64,000 bases of DNA from Thiotrichales bacterium (GTDB lineage: Bacteria > Pseudomonadota > Gammaproteobacteria > HK1): contig JAPOSC010000034.1 of the NCBI GenBank assembly GCA_026709935.1, positions 1 through 64,000 on the forward strand, read 5' to 3'. The translations under genes and the position numbers were made by a program. The notes under the pieces were generated by a model, which was not told the origin of the DNA, made no database searches, and saw only the letters and a program-made list of their open reading frames with translations. This document shows positions 44,601-51,960 of this stretch, in pieces. Each line of letters starts with the position of its first letter. Within the stretch, counting starts at the first letter, position 1.

Positions 44601-45498
44601 GCTCGGACTCCAATCCTGTTTCTGGGCCGATTCCCGGGCCGATTCCTGTATCGATTCCTGGGTCGAGCCCGAGGCCGAACCCCAGGCCGTCGACTGCCCA
44701 CCGCCCCCGGGTCGTGGTGCTGGACGCCCCGCTGGTCGGCGAGTAGACGACCCGTACCGGACCCGCTCCGCCGAGTCTTCCGCGCCACGATCCACGCGCG
44801 CCGAGCAGGGCCGAGAGCGCCTCGAACGGGATTTCTTGCGCACCGACCTCGCCATCGAGAATCCAGGCCGCGCCGTCGAGGCTGATCCGGCCCTGAAGTC
44901 TGGCACTCCCGGCCCCGACGGACAGACTCGCCTCGACCTCCGTCCCCTCCGGCCGCAGCGCCCGGTCCAGCGAGGCGACTCGCAGCCGGTCGATCGCGAC
45001 CGGGTGCCCGGCGGCTTCGGAGATGGCCCCGAGTTCGACATCGTCGATGACGAACTCGCCGATGCTCATGTCGCCGGGCAGTGCCCCGTCCATGCCCGCG
45101 ATCGACTCACCGACCGACAGCTCCGCCTCGCTCAGACGGAAATCGTCGAGCACGAGGCGGCCGGCCGCGAGCGCGGCGAGATCCACCCGCGCTGCGATGC
45201 TGGACCATCGGGTCGACGATTGGCCGGAGGTCGCGACCCCGACCCCGTACAGCCTGACCGTGGACTCGAACGGTTCGATCCGCGTCCGCTCGATCCGGAG
45301 ATGCACGCCGTGCCGGGCCGCAAGCTGGGGGATGTACCACGTCAGGCCGAGGGGAAGCACCACGTAGCTGGCAAATGTGACAACGAGCGCGCCCGACACG
45401 AGCCACATCACCAGCCGGCCGTATCTGAACGCTGCGTGTCGACGACGTCGCGCTGCGCTGTTCATCTCGACCGCGGCACCTTCTGGAGCGGACTGCAT
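41662..45498 (-). CDS. Giant AsmA-like / DUF748-type envelope protein with collagen-like tail
   Basis: A 1278-residue protein anchored by one N-terminal helix (LVMWLVSGALVVTFASYVVL). The next segment LGLTWYIPQLAARHGVHLRI then TRIEPFESTVRLYGVGVATS is typical of AsmA/DUF748 proteins, long beta-groove proteins that move lipids between membranes. Most of the rest is repetitive beta strands starting with D, S and T. The protein is interrupted by low-complexity G/S/P/T stretches (GLDPGIDTGIGPGIGPETGL near residue 270-300 and SGPGTGSGISSGTDSGISL near 940), encoded by short tandem repeats, and it ends with a run of Gly-X-Y triplets (PPGLPGLPGPSGSSGSSG). It overlaps uvrD by one base. The start may be ATG 45498 or ATG 45465. 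Its coupling to uvrD is unexpected. Confidence 0.65.
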   Translation of the reverse strand: MQSAPEGAAVEMNSAARRRRHAAFRYGRLVMWLVSGALVVTFASYVVLPLGLTWYIPQLAARHGVHLRIERTRIEPFESTVRLYGVGVATSGQSSTRWSSIAARVDLAALAAGRLVLDDFRLSEAELSVGESIAGMDGALPGDMSIGEFVIDDVELGAISEAAGHPVAIDRLRVASLDRALRPEGTEVEASLSVGAGSARLQGRISLDGAAWILDGEVGAQEIPFEALSALLGARGSWRGRLGGAGPVRVVYSPTSGASSTTTRGRWAVDGLGFGLGLDPGIDTGIGPGIGPETGLESEPGPTRADLSVARADWNGTAFLTFSGDAVEGLSVDGELGLREPRVEIEERFDLEATELMVHIDASRTPETRVTVDGRIPTLRANGTGDAFEAVGVEAANLASRIVLTFDEVVEAEVETLTISALDVQLPADRSIDAQQITLERGVFAGDTDVVSAAAGTAARIDWRGFAGPRGTGTATRLAVEQFERRGSGALRASLVSAEAVGGRNDDSDLRLHDVGLESAAVSPTGAISVGATRIADARLADAASTLILEGLGLDGVTRDAVGTVSVESARARIVDHIRTGTWTMVGRGFDLAGGTVSDDAWGAQSVRIDTVDVGTADASWTVRGLALVDTVGGDGQVSAHFAESEALEIGSGGHRVVVESLSVDSPSWREGTIGAQAIEAASTTLDTRRRHRWHSEGWRLTGVERAASGRAGADAASLETLVLNVTDDSTIGVRGVEFGALSFDGASVVRAANAGAERAYHRTHDSTGIDLSGVRAEAVEWNGETLVAERGAAPLMSIAASAHRVSFDGVAFTSARMDTDGAHEFMTLHSESARGGVEPAIEWSTGALTLGGYRAPASGEATVESVEAVHLDLMGNANETRMRADRASARGMRVEPSGATTFADAGLDGVTVHGPRGHGGTSARAVRASPLTIRGSGPGTGSGISSGTDSGISLEIGTLSLSGVESTIAVSETGDWELPALPIGADDGGSDGDGPFTVRVREASATDAGFIVHITDRTTEPAFAERLVIEHAALRGFDRTAIGGASGGSARFSVEATAGIFDSLRADGALVPTLTGTDLDLKATVRGLSLPALSPYTRLHLGQSITRGHADVVVDATVRTSDLEAVADLTLSDVAVAESRPPASLSEPGGMEDTAALEAALEALADEGSSITIEVPLRGRLDAPGFDLDGLVARAVARAILAAMEAQPLPAGRSMVPTLPAMDVAQIEIPPESQPRDGLSERQREWLMETPPSGPPGLPGLPGPSGSSGSSGPLRDE
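41681..41743. repeat. 9-bp tandem repeats encoding the Gly-X-Y tail
   Basis: Seven imperfect 9-bp units (plus-strand CCGGATGAC, CCCGATGGC, CCGGGTAGC, CCCGGTGGC) encode the collagen-like C-terminus of the AsmA-like protein. The multiple-of-three period preserves frame. Confidence 0.8.
42642..42690. repeat. Short tandem repeats in the AsmA-like gene
   Basis: Plus-strand units resembling TGATGCCTGAGTCGGTGCC / GAGCTGATGCCTGAGCCGG (a 9/18-bp period) encode a G/S/T-rich insertion near residue 940 of the AsmA-like protein. Confidence 0.65.
44628..44680. repeat. 12-bp tandem repeats in the AsmA-like gene
   Basis: Imperfect units such as CCGATTCCCGGG, CCGATTCCTGTA and TCGATTCCTGGG encode a GIGPGIG-type insertion around residues 270-300 of the AsmA-like protein. 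Confidence 0.7.
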
Positions 45499-45600
45499 CG
45501 TAGCACGCGCCCGCCGGGACGCCGGTGTCGCCCCGACCCGTCCGAGACCGTCCGAGATCGTCCCGGCCGCGAGGGACGTACGGGTGACGATTGGGAGTTG

Positions 45601-45660
45601 GTGAGAAGTGCGGTCAGGGCGTACGTGAAGGAGACGCGTATTCCGCGCGGCGTGTCCCCG
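45601..45660. repeat. Diverged copy of the 59-bp element
   Basis: GTGAGAAGTGCG with GTACGTGAAGGAGACGCGTA aligns with the second unit at 39255 (GTGAGAAATGCG, GCATATGAAGAAGACGCGCA). The right inverted arm is lost. Confidence 0.6.
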
Positions 45661-45765
45661 CCCGTGTCCCCGGGACTGGACCGAGTTTTCGGAGGAACAG
45701 CGCGTAAGTGACTGTAGATGCTCGAAAAAGAGCGATTTGGGGAGCAGCGAGGGACGGTGTGGGAA

Positions 45766-46334
45766 TCAGGTACAGTGGGTGTGACTGCATATAGCCCGAC
45801 GCGCAGCCAGGAAAAACCCACACACGAGCGGGAGGAAGCATACTGCTTCGGGTGTGTTGTCAAATATCATTGAACGACAGAAATGTCTTGAATACGACAT
45901 TCTTGCCGGTGAGCTTTTCAGGGATTCGGGGTCGGATTCTCTCCGGGACTGGGTGCTCTTTTGCTTGCGTTTACAACGACTTGGCGCAATACCGGGTCGG
46001 ACGCTGGAGACCTGTGAGGCCGTGACTGGCCGTCGCAGCGACGCGTTCGCTCGAAATTCGGGAATCGTCCCTCTCATCCTCTGAATTCGCCTCCGGCGGA
46101 GACTCCGCTCGGGACCGCTGGGGGTCTGATTTACTACATTGGGTAACAACTGGGGACACGCGGGTAACAAACGCAGCGGTCTGATTAGAGCCGGATGAGA
46201 AGCATTCGCATCTGCATTGAGTAGCACCTAATTCCCTGTTTTAATTCGCAATTCCTCTACCACGTATGCTCCTGAGCGGGCGCCTCCATGCTCGCCGGGA
46301 CCCGCGACCCCCCAATCACACCCACTGTACCTGA
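45766..46334. mobile_element. 569-bp segment bounded by perfect 19-bp inverted repeats
   Basis: TCAGGTACAGTGGGTGTGA at 45766-45784 is repeated exactly in inverted orientation at 46316-46334. The enclosed DNA has no convincing gene and is lower in GC than its surroundings. Size and ends suit a non-autonomous transposable element or a deleted insertion sequence. I could not identify a target-site duplication with certainty. Alternatively the repeats may be part of a dispersed palindromic repeat family. Confidence 0.5.
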
Positions 46335-46620
46335 CTCGACCCCGCCGGGGTCGGCCCCCGACAGACCGGGTGGGATCGCACTCTCGAACGGCCAGGAATC
46401 GCCCCCACCACACGCGCACAGAAGGCTTGAAGTGCTCCACTGCTTCAACGCCAGGAGACAGGCAAGTGTGCACGACAGGGCCCAACGGGTGGCGCGAACC
46501 ACACTCACCACAGACCCGGGTCGGGTTCTCGGCCTGATTGACGTCGATCGCGCGGCCGGCGTGAGGGCGGCGATCTCTTCAAGACATATCGAGCAGTCAA
46601 TTCTCACAGGAGCGCATGAA

Positions 46621-48648
46621 ATGAGAGCACGAACGAGCCTATGGGCGAGCATGGCCATCGCGGCCAGCCTCGGCCTCGCCGGGTGCGGCGGGTCGAGCGA
46701 TAACGACGAGGGGACGAATCCACCGGATTCCACTACCCCGACACCGGTAGATGCTACGGCGGATATCAAACTGTCGAAGGCACAAAGTGCCGCGCTGAAG
46801 GCCGACGGCATACTGCCCGACAACGGGGATTCCTTCACACTGGAAAACGTTGGTGAAGGTGACGATGGCGTGACTCGGGTAGGTGTGACGTTCACCTGCG
46901 CCAGTGCCTATCCCTGCTCAGTAAGAGTCGAGAACAGCGGTGGGACGATCGTCGCGACGGCGCATAGCCAGAGACTCCCGACTGGAACGGTAAGCGGCGC
47001 GGCCGCAGGACTCGCAAGGGATCGTGTTGATACGTTTGCGAGGCTGAATGACGGGAGCACACCCGCCATTCGTCGCGACGTAATTGGAGCGGCGGCGGAC
47101 AGCGGGACGGTTCCTCCCAACCTCACCCCCACGGAATTCACAGGAATGGGCATCGGTGGTCCCGGCGTTCTCCCCGAGGATGCGGAGGCTAAGGGCGGGC
47201 TGCGAAGTGACTTCCAGGCGAACGGCGGACGTTTCACTGATGATGCAGGTGCAGATCTAGATCCCCAGCCTGCGGCAGGAGCAGATCCAGGTGTTCTGCC
47301 AACTCTTAGGGGTGGCACTACGATCAGCGTCGCTGTAGCGCCGGACGGAGATCGAATCACTCCGAGCCCTGACATGGCTCCCGCGCCCGATGGGTGGAGC
47401 ATGAGGACGTTGTTCAGGGATTGGGGCGATACATCCGATGACAGCGATGGTGGCTTCGAGACGGGCGCTATCATAGTTACGAATCTGGGCGCAGGTACAC
47501 CGTATCCCTTCGATCGCAAGTTGTCCGGCAAGTACGTAAACGATGACGCGAAGGTGATGTTTGCATTGAGCATCCGAGCTGATGGAAGCGAACCTAACGT
47601 TGTTTCGCTTGCAACATCGGTAGATATCAATCCCACTGACTCAACGACTCCAGCCGAGCAGTGGGCAGCGATGGTCTTCGATAGCACATCTTTGGTTGCG
47701 GCCCAAGATCAAGATCTCAATGTCGATGCAAACGAAACGTTCACGGGCACGTATTTTGGAGCTCCAGGCAAGTTTCAGTGCCTCGGGGCTAATGGCGATC
47801 ATGGTTGCGGTCTAATGAGGAACGAGGACGGTGACGTAGTCGTCGTTGACCAAGATGCAGGCTCTGGTGATGATGCTACCGGGATTCAAAATGGAAGGTG
47901 GTCATTCACCCCTGACCCTGATGCCATGATCACGGTTCCGGATCAGGACTGGATCGCCTATGGCGCTTGGTTGACTACTCCTGATCAGACGCATGGCGAT
48001 CACAGACTTGGCGTGCTCTTCAATGGCATGGACCTCTACGCGCCCGCCGTCGTGAGAAATGCAGACAATGACGGTGATACGAACGCCTTCGACCCGGCCG
48101 CTCCGGACGGTCTGCGTGGCAGTGCAACCTACAAAGGTGGAGCGACTGGCATCTACGTGGATGGCGGTGATTCTGGCCTGTTCACTGCCAACGCATCACT
48201 GACGGCGCACTTCGATAAGGATTCTACTGGTACGAATGTCGAAGATACCGACTATCACATCTCTGGGCGCATCGATAACTTCCGGGGCACAGATGGTGCA
48301 TTCTTGGGAGACGATACGGAGGCTTCACCTAACGATCCAGAGGGTGGTGGTGAGAACGATTGGGTCGTATTGCTCACGTCAGCCGAATTTGATTCGAGCA
48401 CAGGTGACGATGTTGTTCCAGGAGTTATTCCGCAACATGCTACTGAAGGTTCAGCAGACGGCGTGCCTTGGGAAGGCATGTGGGACGGCAGGCTCTTTGG
48501 CCCATCCGTCGATGCGGATGGTGACCCAACTCCCCCGAGCGGTGTCGCTGGGCAGTTCTGGGCAGAGATTGATGACACTGCTGATACCGATGCGGACAGA
48601 GGTCCAACGACGGCTGTTGTCGGCTCGTTCGGCGCGAACAAGCAGTAA
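46621..48648 (+). CDS. Surface lipoprotein with TbpB-like C-terminal barrel
   Basis: A 675-residue lipoprotein. The signal peptide ends in a lipobox (ASLGLAGCGGSS) and an acidic, S/T/P-rich linker follows. The last 200 residues match the handle and barrel pattern of transferrin-binding-protein-B-like lipoproteins: LRGSATYKGGATGIYVDGGD, then FTANASLTAHFDKDS, ISGRIDNFRGTDGAF, NDWVVLLTSAEFD, and the closing GVAGQFWAEIDD with AVVGSFGANKQ. Family members reach the cell surface through Slam-type translocators and bind host proteins or metals. The N-terminal half holds no domain I recognise. AGGAG lies ten bases before ATG 46621. An intrinsic terminator follows. The codon use is less GC-rich than in flanking core genes. 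Confidence 0.65.
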   Translation: MRARTSLWASMAIAASLGLAGCGGSSDNDEGTNPPDSTTPTPVDATADIKLSKAQSAALKADGILPDNGDSFTLENVGEGDDGVTRVGVTFTCASAYPCSVRVENSGGTIVATAHSQRLPTGTVSGAAAGLARDRVDTFARLNDGSTPAIRRDVIGAAADSGTVPPNLTPTEFTGMGIGGPGVLPEDAEAKGGLRSDFQANGGRFTDDAGADLDPQPAAGADPGVLPTLRGGTTISVAVAPDGDRITPSPDMAPAPDGWSMRTLFRDWGDTSDDSDGGFETGAIIVTNLGAGTPYPFDRKLSGKYVNDDAKVMFALSIRADGSEPNVVSLATSVDINPTDSTTPAEQWAAMVFDSTSLVAAQDQDLNVDANETFTGTYFGAPGKFQCLGANGDHGCGLMRNEDGDVVVVDQDAGSGDDATGIQNGRWSFTPDPDAMITVPDQDWIAYGAWLTTPDQTHGDHRLGVLFNGMDLYAPAVVRNADNDGDTNAFDPAAPDGLRGSATYKGGATGIYVDGGDSGLFTANASLTAHFDKDSTGTNVEDTDYHISGRIDNFRGTDGAFLGDDTEASPNDPEGGGENDWVVLLTSAEFDSSTGDDVVPGVIPQHATEGSADGVPWEGMWDGRLFGPSVDADGDPTPPSGVAGQFWAEIDDTADTDADRGPTTAVVGSFGANKQ

Positions 48649-48672
48649 GCCAGACGCAATCACCTGAAGGTC

Positions 48673-48707
48673 AGAGCGGCCTTCATACGGAGGCCGCTCT
48701 CTCTTTA
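48673..48707 (+). terminator. Rho-independent terminator after the first lipoprotein gene
   Basis: AGAGCGGCCT (48673-48682) and AGGCCGCTCT (48691-48700) form a perfect 10-bp stem around an 8-base loop, followed by CTCTTTA. It separates the two lipoprotein transcripts. Confidence 0.85.
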
Positions 48708-48761
48708 GGGCACATCGACCCCTTCACAGTACCTATAATGCATCCCGAGGGAGACTGACTC

Positions 48762-50660
48762 ATGAAGTATTCTCACATTGGCCTAGTAGCTCTCGCAGCA
48801 GTCTTGATCGCGGGATGCGGCGGCGGGTCAGATACCCGAGAGAAGGAACTTGAGGAAAAGGTCACAGATCTGGAAAAGCAGGTAGAGGATCTTGAGAAGC
48901 GGCCGACGGAAAGCCAAGCCGCAACAAGAGAGCGAACTGCGCGGCAACAGGGAAGACAGGAAGGCGAGGCTGATGGCAATCGGCGCGCTGAGGCAGCCGA
49001 AGAGAAACAGCAAGAAGCTGAAGAAAAGCTACAGGTAGCTGAGCAGGAAGCTAGAGGCAAGGCAAATCAGCTCCGGCAGAATAATGCGCGGCAGGTGCTA
49101 GAGGGACTGAGTGCCCATGATGCTTCGAGTGAGTCTGGCCAAGCTGGAACCAGTACTCCAGCAGTCACGCCCCGCTACCAAGCGAGCGCGTTAGTCACGA
49201 CGGTTCCTCCGCTTTCAGCTCCTAAAGTGACTACTCCCGGACCACTAGGCGAATGGTTCAGAACATCGATCACGTCTCGGGACTTCGTGACTATCGACAG
49301 ATTCGATGTGTACTCTGATGTCGAGGCTCCCAAGCGAGTTTCGTTTAGAGAGAGCATCTACAACGATGGAACCGATGGTGACGGAATTCCTAATACGGGT
49401 AACCTGATTGTTGTCCCACTTTATACTCCAAGTAGCTCTGCTGCCTCTACTACTGAGGTCATCGATAGTACGAACGCAGTAGTCAGGTCGCTCGGAATCT
49501 CTGATGGTACCTCTGCCCATACGAACGTATCCGGTGTTGTCGCCTCCCCATTCCCGAAGTCTGGTGAACCTGAAAAAACATTCGCGGTAGTCGATCGAGG
49601 TGCCTACACTCGGACAGAGATTGATGCAGGGAGGGCGTGGTATAGGGCGAATAGTGCCGACAGTAACCAGACTGATGTGGCTCTGCCTATCCATTGTAGT
49701 ACCGCGTGTGACGCAAGCGGATTTCCAGATCGAACCGCCAATCCCGATATCACGTTACCTCGCACTATCAGAAACGATAAGCGTTATCCCCTTCGCTGGA
49801 CCTATGAGACGACCGGAAGCATCGCAGGAGCTTCTGGAACGTTCACTTGCGCATCCGGCGGCGTTGCAGCACCGGGGGCGAATCCGAAGCCAGGGGCGAA
49901 TGCGTGCGGCGTGACTAACCAGAATACCCACTTTGTCTTTAACGGGCCATGGGTGTTCACCCCTAACCGCGGCGCGACGATTCAAGTCGATGATGCCGAG
50001 TACATGTACTTTGGGTGGTGGGCGCGTCAGACAAATCCGAACAATAGTGCCGGGACGTGGACATTCCGCACCTTCCACGGTCCGGCAGCGAATGGCAATC
50101 GCTCGACTGTGACTGAGATCGCGCGACTGAGCGGCACGGTAACCTACAAGGGGACCGCAGCAGGGCAATACTCCTTCTTTCAGCCACTAGGCGGCGGACA
50201 TTCGCACTACGGTGAGTTCACTGCTAACGCGACTCTCACGGCGAACTTCACCGAAACTGGAAATTCACTTGGTGGCGATGAAACAGTCTCAGGCACCATC
50301 GACGGGTTCAAGACTTTAGTCGGTGAGTCTCAGATTCCTGTTGAACGCTCGGATTGGGTCGTGACTCTCAGGCAAAGGAACATTGCCGCCAACGGAAGGG
50401 TTCCGTCCGGTGAAACTGATGCTAATAACGCAGTGACTTGGTTGACTGACGACAACCCGACCGCCGCTCCAGCCGCCGGGACATGGGAGGCTGCATTCTA
50501 TTCCAACCTGCCTACCGCTAAACGGGGAGGGGGGACTTCCGGAGTAGACGCGGAAGACGCTACGCCTACCGGGATCGCCGGGACATTCGAGGCCGAGTAC
50601 CACAACGTTGGGAAGATGGTCGGTGCCTTCGGAGCGCACTGCGAGCGGCCCTGTCAGTAG
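48762..50660 (+). CDS. Surface lipoprotein with coiled-coil stalk and TbpB-like barrel
   Basis: A 632-residue lipoprotein: signal peptide with lipobox (LAAVLIAGCGGGS), then about 85 residues of charged heptad sequence (EKELEEKVTDLEKQVEDLEK, EEKQQEAEEKLQVAEQEARG) predicted to form a coiled coil, a linker, and a beta-rich body. The C-terminus repeats the TbpB-like pattern: LSGTVTYKGTAAGQYSFFQP, FTANATLTANFTETGN, VSGTIDGFKTL, RSDWVVTLRQRN, AAGTWEAAFYS and GIAGTFEAEYHNVGKMVGAF. GAGGGAG lies nine bases before ATG 48762. It is a paralogue-like neighbour of the lipoprotein upstream, sharing only the C-terminal module. The stalk suggests projection away from the membrane. Two C-terminal cysteines (HCERPCQ) are unusual. 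Confidence 0.65.
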   Translation: MKYSHIGLVALAAVLIAGCGGGSDTREKELEEKVTDLEKQVEDLEKRPTESQAATRERTARQQGRQEGEADGNRRAEAAEEKQQEAEEKLQVAEQEARGKANQLRQNNARQVLEGLSAHDASSESGQAGTSTPAVTPRYQASALVTTVPPLSAPKVTTPGPLGEWFRTSITSRDFVTIDRFDVYSDVEAPKRVSFRESIYNDGTDGDGIPNTGNLIVVPLYTPSSSAASTTEVIDSTNAVVRSLGISDGTSAHTNVSGVVASPFPKSGEPEKTFAVVDRGAYTRTEIDAGRAWYRANSADSNQTDVALPIHCSTACDASGFPDRTANPDITLPRTIRNDKRYPLRWTYETTGSIAGASGTFTCASGGVAAPGANPKPGANACGVTNQNTHFVFNGPWVFTPNRGATIQVDDAEYMYFGWWARQTNPNNSAGTWTFRTFHGPAANGNRSTVTEIARLSGTVTYKGTAAGQYSFFQPLGGGHSHYGEFTANATLTANFTETGNSLGGDETVSGTIDGFKTLVGESQIPVERSDWVVTLRQRNIAANGRVPSGETDANNAVTWLTDDNPTAAPAAGTWEAAFYSNLPTAKRGGGTSGVDAEDATPTGIAGTFEAEYHNVGKMVGAFGAHCERPCQ

Positions 50661-50679
50661 CATTCAGGAACGCACACCA

Positions 50680-50889
50680 ATGGCTACTGAACGCTTCCTG
50701 CACATGCGGCTCTCCCGCGAAGACTGCGCGGCTCTCGATGCGCTGGTCGAGCGGGTGAACCGCGGCGAGGCTCTGGGAACTACGAGAGACCCGCATGTCG
50801 GGAAGCCTCGGTACCGCCGCAGCCAGAGCGATGTCGTGCGGCTGGCGATTGCAGAAGCTCTACTCAGGCGGTTCGAGGAGCACGTGTAA
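50680..50889 (+). CDS. Small ribbon-helix-helix-like protein
   Basis: A 69-residue basic protein starting 19 bp after the second lipoprotein gene. The order of a short strand (ERFLHMRLSRED), a helix (CAALDALVERVNRG) and a helix bearing the SQSDVVRLAIAEALLRRFEE pattern resembles CopG/ParD-type ribbon-helix-helix DNA-binding proteins, in which the SxSDVVRxAL helix is typical. It may regulate the lipoprotein gene or be the stray antitoxin of a lost module. There is no toxin gene adjacent. ATG 50680 lacks a strong Shine-Dalgarno, so translation may be coupled to the gene upstream. Confidence 0.5.
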   Translation: MATERFLHMRLSREDCAALDALVERVNRGEALGTTRDPHVGKPRYRRSQSDVVRLAIAEALLRRFEEHV

Positions 50890-51334
50890 GCCGCCTGGCG
50901 GTCATGCACTACAGGGGCGCACAGGAAACGCAGAGCGGGTCAGTTTACGGAGAGGGTGGCGGCGTCGCCTCATAAGGATTCGTCGCCTCATCAGGATTCA
51001 GAGTCTTTCGAGGGCGCTCCCGGCGTCGTCATCCTCTCCACCTTCACCGCGTAGTCGGCAGCTCAGGGAGCGGTGTCGGTGTCCCGCGGGGATGTGTCAG
51101 GTGGTCCCCCGGGACGACTCCGACCGACATCGCTCCCCCTTCTCTCGCCGTTCCGGTGGCCTCGAACCCCATGGGAGATCAGAAGAAATCCGTCATGACT
51201 GACATCTGGTGGTGATTGCACCGGCCTCGGCGTGTCTCCCATCACGCCGGGGCCACCTCGCTCCTTCGGAGGGAATAATGGAGCAAAGTCCGCAATCCCG
51301 CCTGACCGACCCCGCCGGCCTCTGTCGTGACACT
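50890..51334. other. Intergenic region with an 18-bp duplication
   Basis: The only structure I see is a tandem duplication of an 18-bp unit (CGTCGCCTCATMAGGATT, one mismatch) at 50963-50998. The remainder contains no convincing gene; the last part runs into the transposase remnant. Confidence 0.5.
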
Positions 51335-51720
51335 GCCCGATCAGGGCGTTGCACTCTGATTTCATTCATGACAGCCCGGAAGGGTGTCTCCGCGATGCAG
51401 TCGTCGAAGGAAATTGGTTGTCAGTACCGGACGGCGTGGCATATGCTCCGCTGCGTTCGGGAAGCGTGCGCGGCGCGGCGATTTCGTCCTGAAGGACGTG
51501 GTGGAGATCGATGAGGCCTACATCGGTGGCAAGCGCGCCAGCATTTCGAACAGCGGGCGCAAGGCACTCACGGGCACGGGGAGGTGGCCGTGGGAAAGAT
51601 AGCGATAACGGGGATGCGTGAGTGGGGCGGGAAGATCATGGCCACTGTATGGGCCGTCCTCAACGATGGTGTAGACATGATCGCCCAGCGTAACGTCACG
51701 ATAAAGAGGATAAATCCATG
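51335..51720 (+). pseudogene. IS1595-family transposase remnant, frameshifted
   Basis: Three reading-frame pieces in a row match the IS1595 (ISXO2-like DDE) transposase: FMTARKGVSAMQSSKEIGCQ with YRTAWHMLRCVREACAARRF in the first, FVLKDVVEIDEAYIGGKRAS in the second (containing the first catalytic Asp), and VGKIAITGMREWGGKIMAT in the third. Frameshifts lie near 51480 and 51590. The zinc-finger N-terminus and the C-terminal catalytic residues are absent, and no terminal inverted repeats are seen. It is an inactive relic that indicates past insertion in this island. Confidence 0.75.
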
Positions 51721-51960
51721 GCAGCACTGAGCGACGAAATATCCGCCTATGAGCGGATGAAAAACGACTTGGAAACTGATTACTTCGGGCAATGGGTGCT
51801 TGTGCATCATGAAAAACTGATCGGTACATATGAGTCGTTCGAATCTGCGGCTGATAATGCTGTGCAGAGATTTGGGGAAGGTCCATATCTGATTCGGCAG
51901 ATCGGAATTCCTGCCCCTTCGCTCCCGGCGTCTGTGCTATATCGTTCTGTTCATGCGTGA
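51718..51960 (+). CDS. Small DUF5678-like protein
   Basis: An 80-residue protein with the pattern of DUF5678-type small proteins: a helix (DEISAYERMKNDLETDYFGQ), then WVLVHHEKLIGTYESFESAA, and a C-terminal strand FGEGPYLIRQIG. The function of this family is unknown. Its stop overlaps the start of the retropepsin-like gene by eight bases (ATGCGTGA), so the two are translationally coupled and probably act together. No clear Shine-Dalgarno other than AGAGG about ten bases before ATG 51718. Confidence 0.6.
   Translation: MAALSDEISAYERMKNDLETDYFGQWVLVHHEKLIGTYESFESAADNAVQRFGEGPYLIRQIGIPAPSLPASVLYRSVHA

Larger units (their letters stand above)
45499..46620. other. Intergenic 1.1 kb: repeat-element remnants, no supported gene
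   Basis: No frame here has a ribosome site and a recognisable product; those present are rich in R, S and P. It contains a diverged copy of the palindrome-ended element at 45601-45660 and a 569-bp stretch bounded by perfect 19-bp inverted repeats (45766-46334). From about 46440 to 46620 it should contain the promoter of the lipoprotein gene, but I see no clear -35/-10 pair. Composition drops in GC compared with the uvrD region, which marks the left border of the accessory island. Confidence 0.55.

Noticed and set aside
43534-45711. 725-residue plus-strand frame
   Set aside because: Antisense to the AsmA-like protein; composition is D/R/P-rich and the start has no ribosome site.
45766-46227. 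153-residue minus-strand frame inside the inverted-repeat element
   Set aside because: No ribosome site, no domain, R/S/P-rich. I prefer to read the segment as a gene-less element.
46621-48648. Multi-domain hydrolase reading of the first lipoprotein
   Set aside because: No catalytic motif is present; the only recognisable part is the TbpB-like C-terminal barrel pattern.
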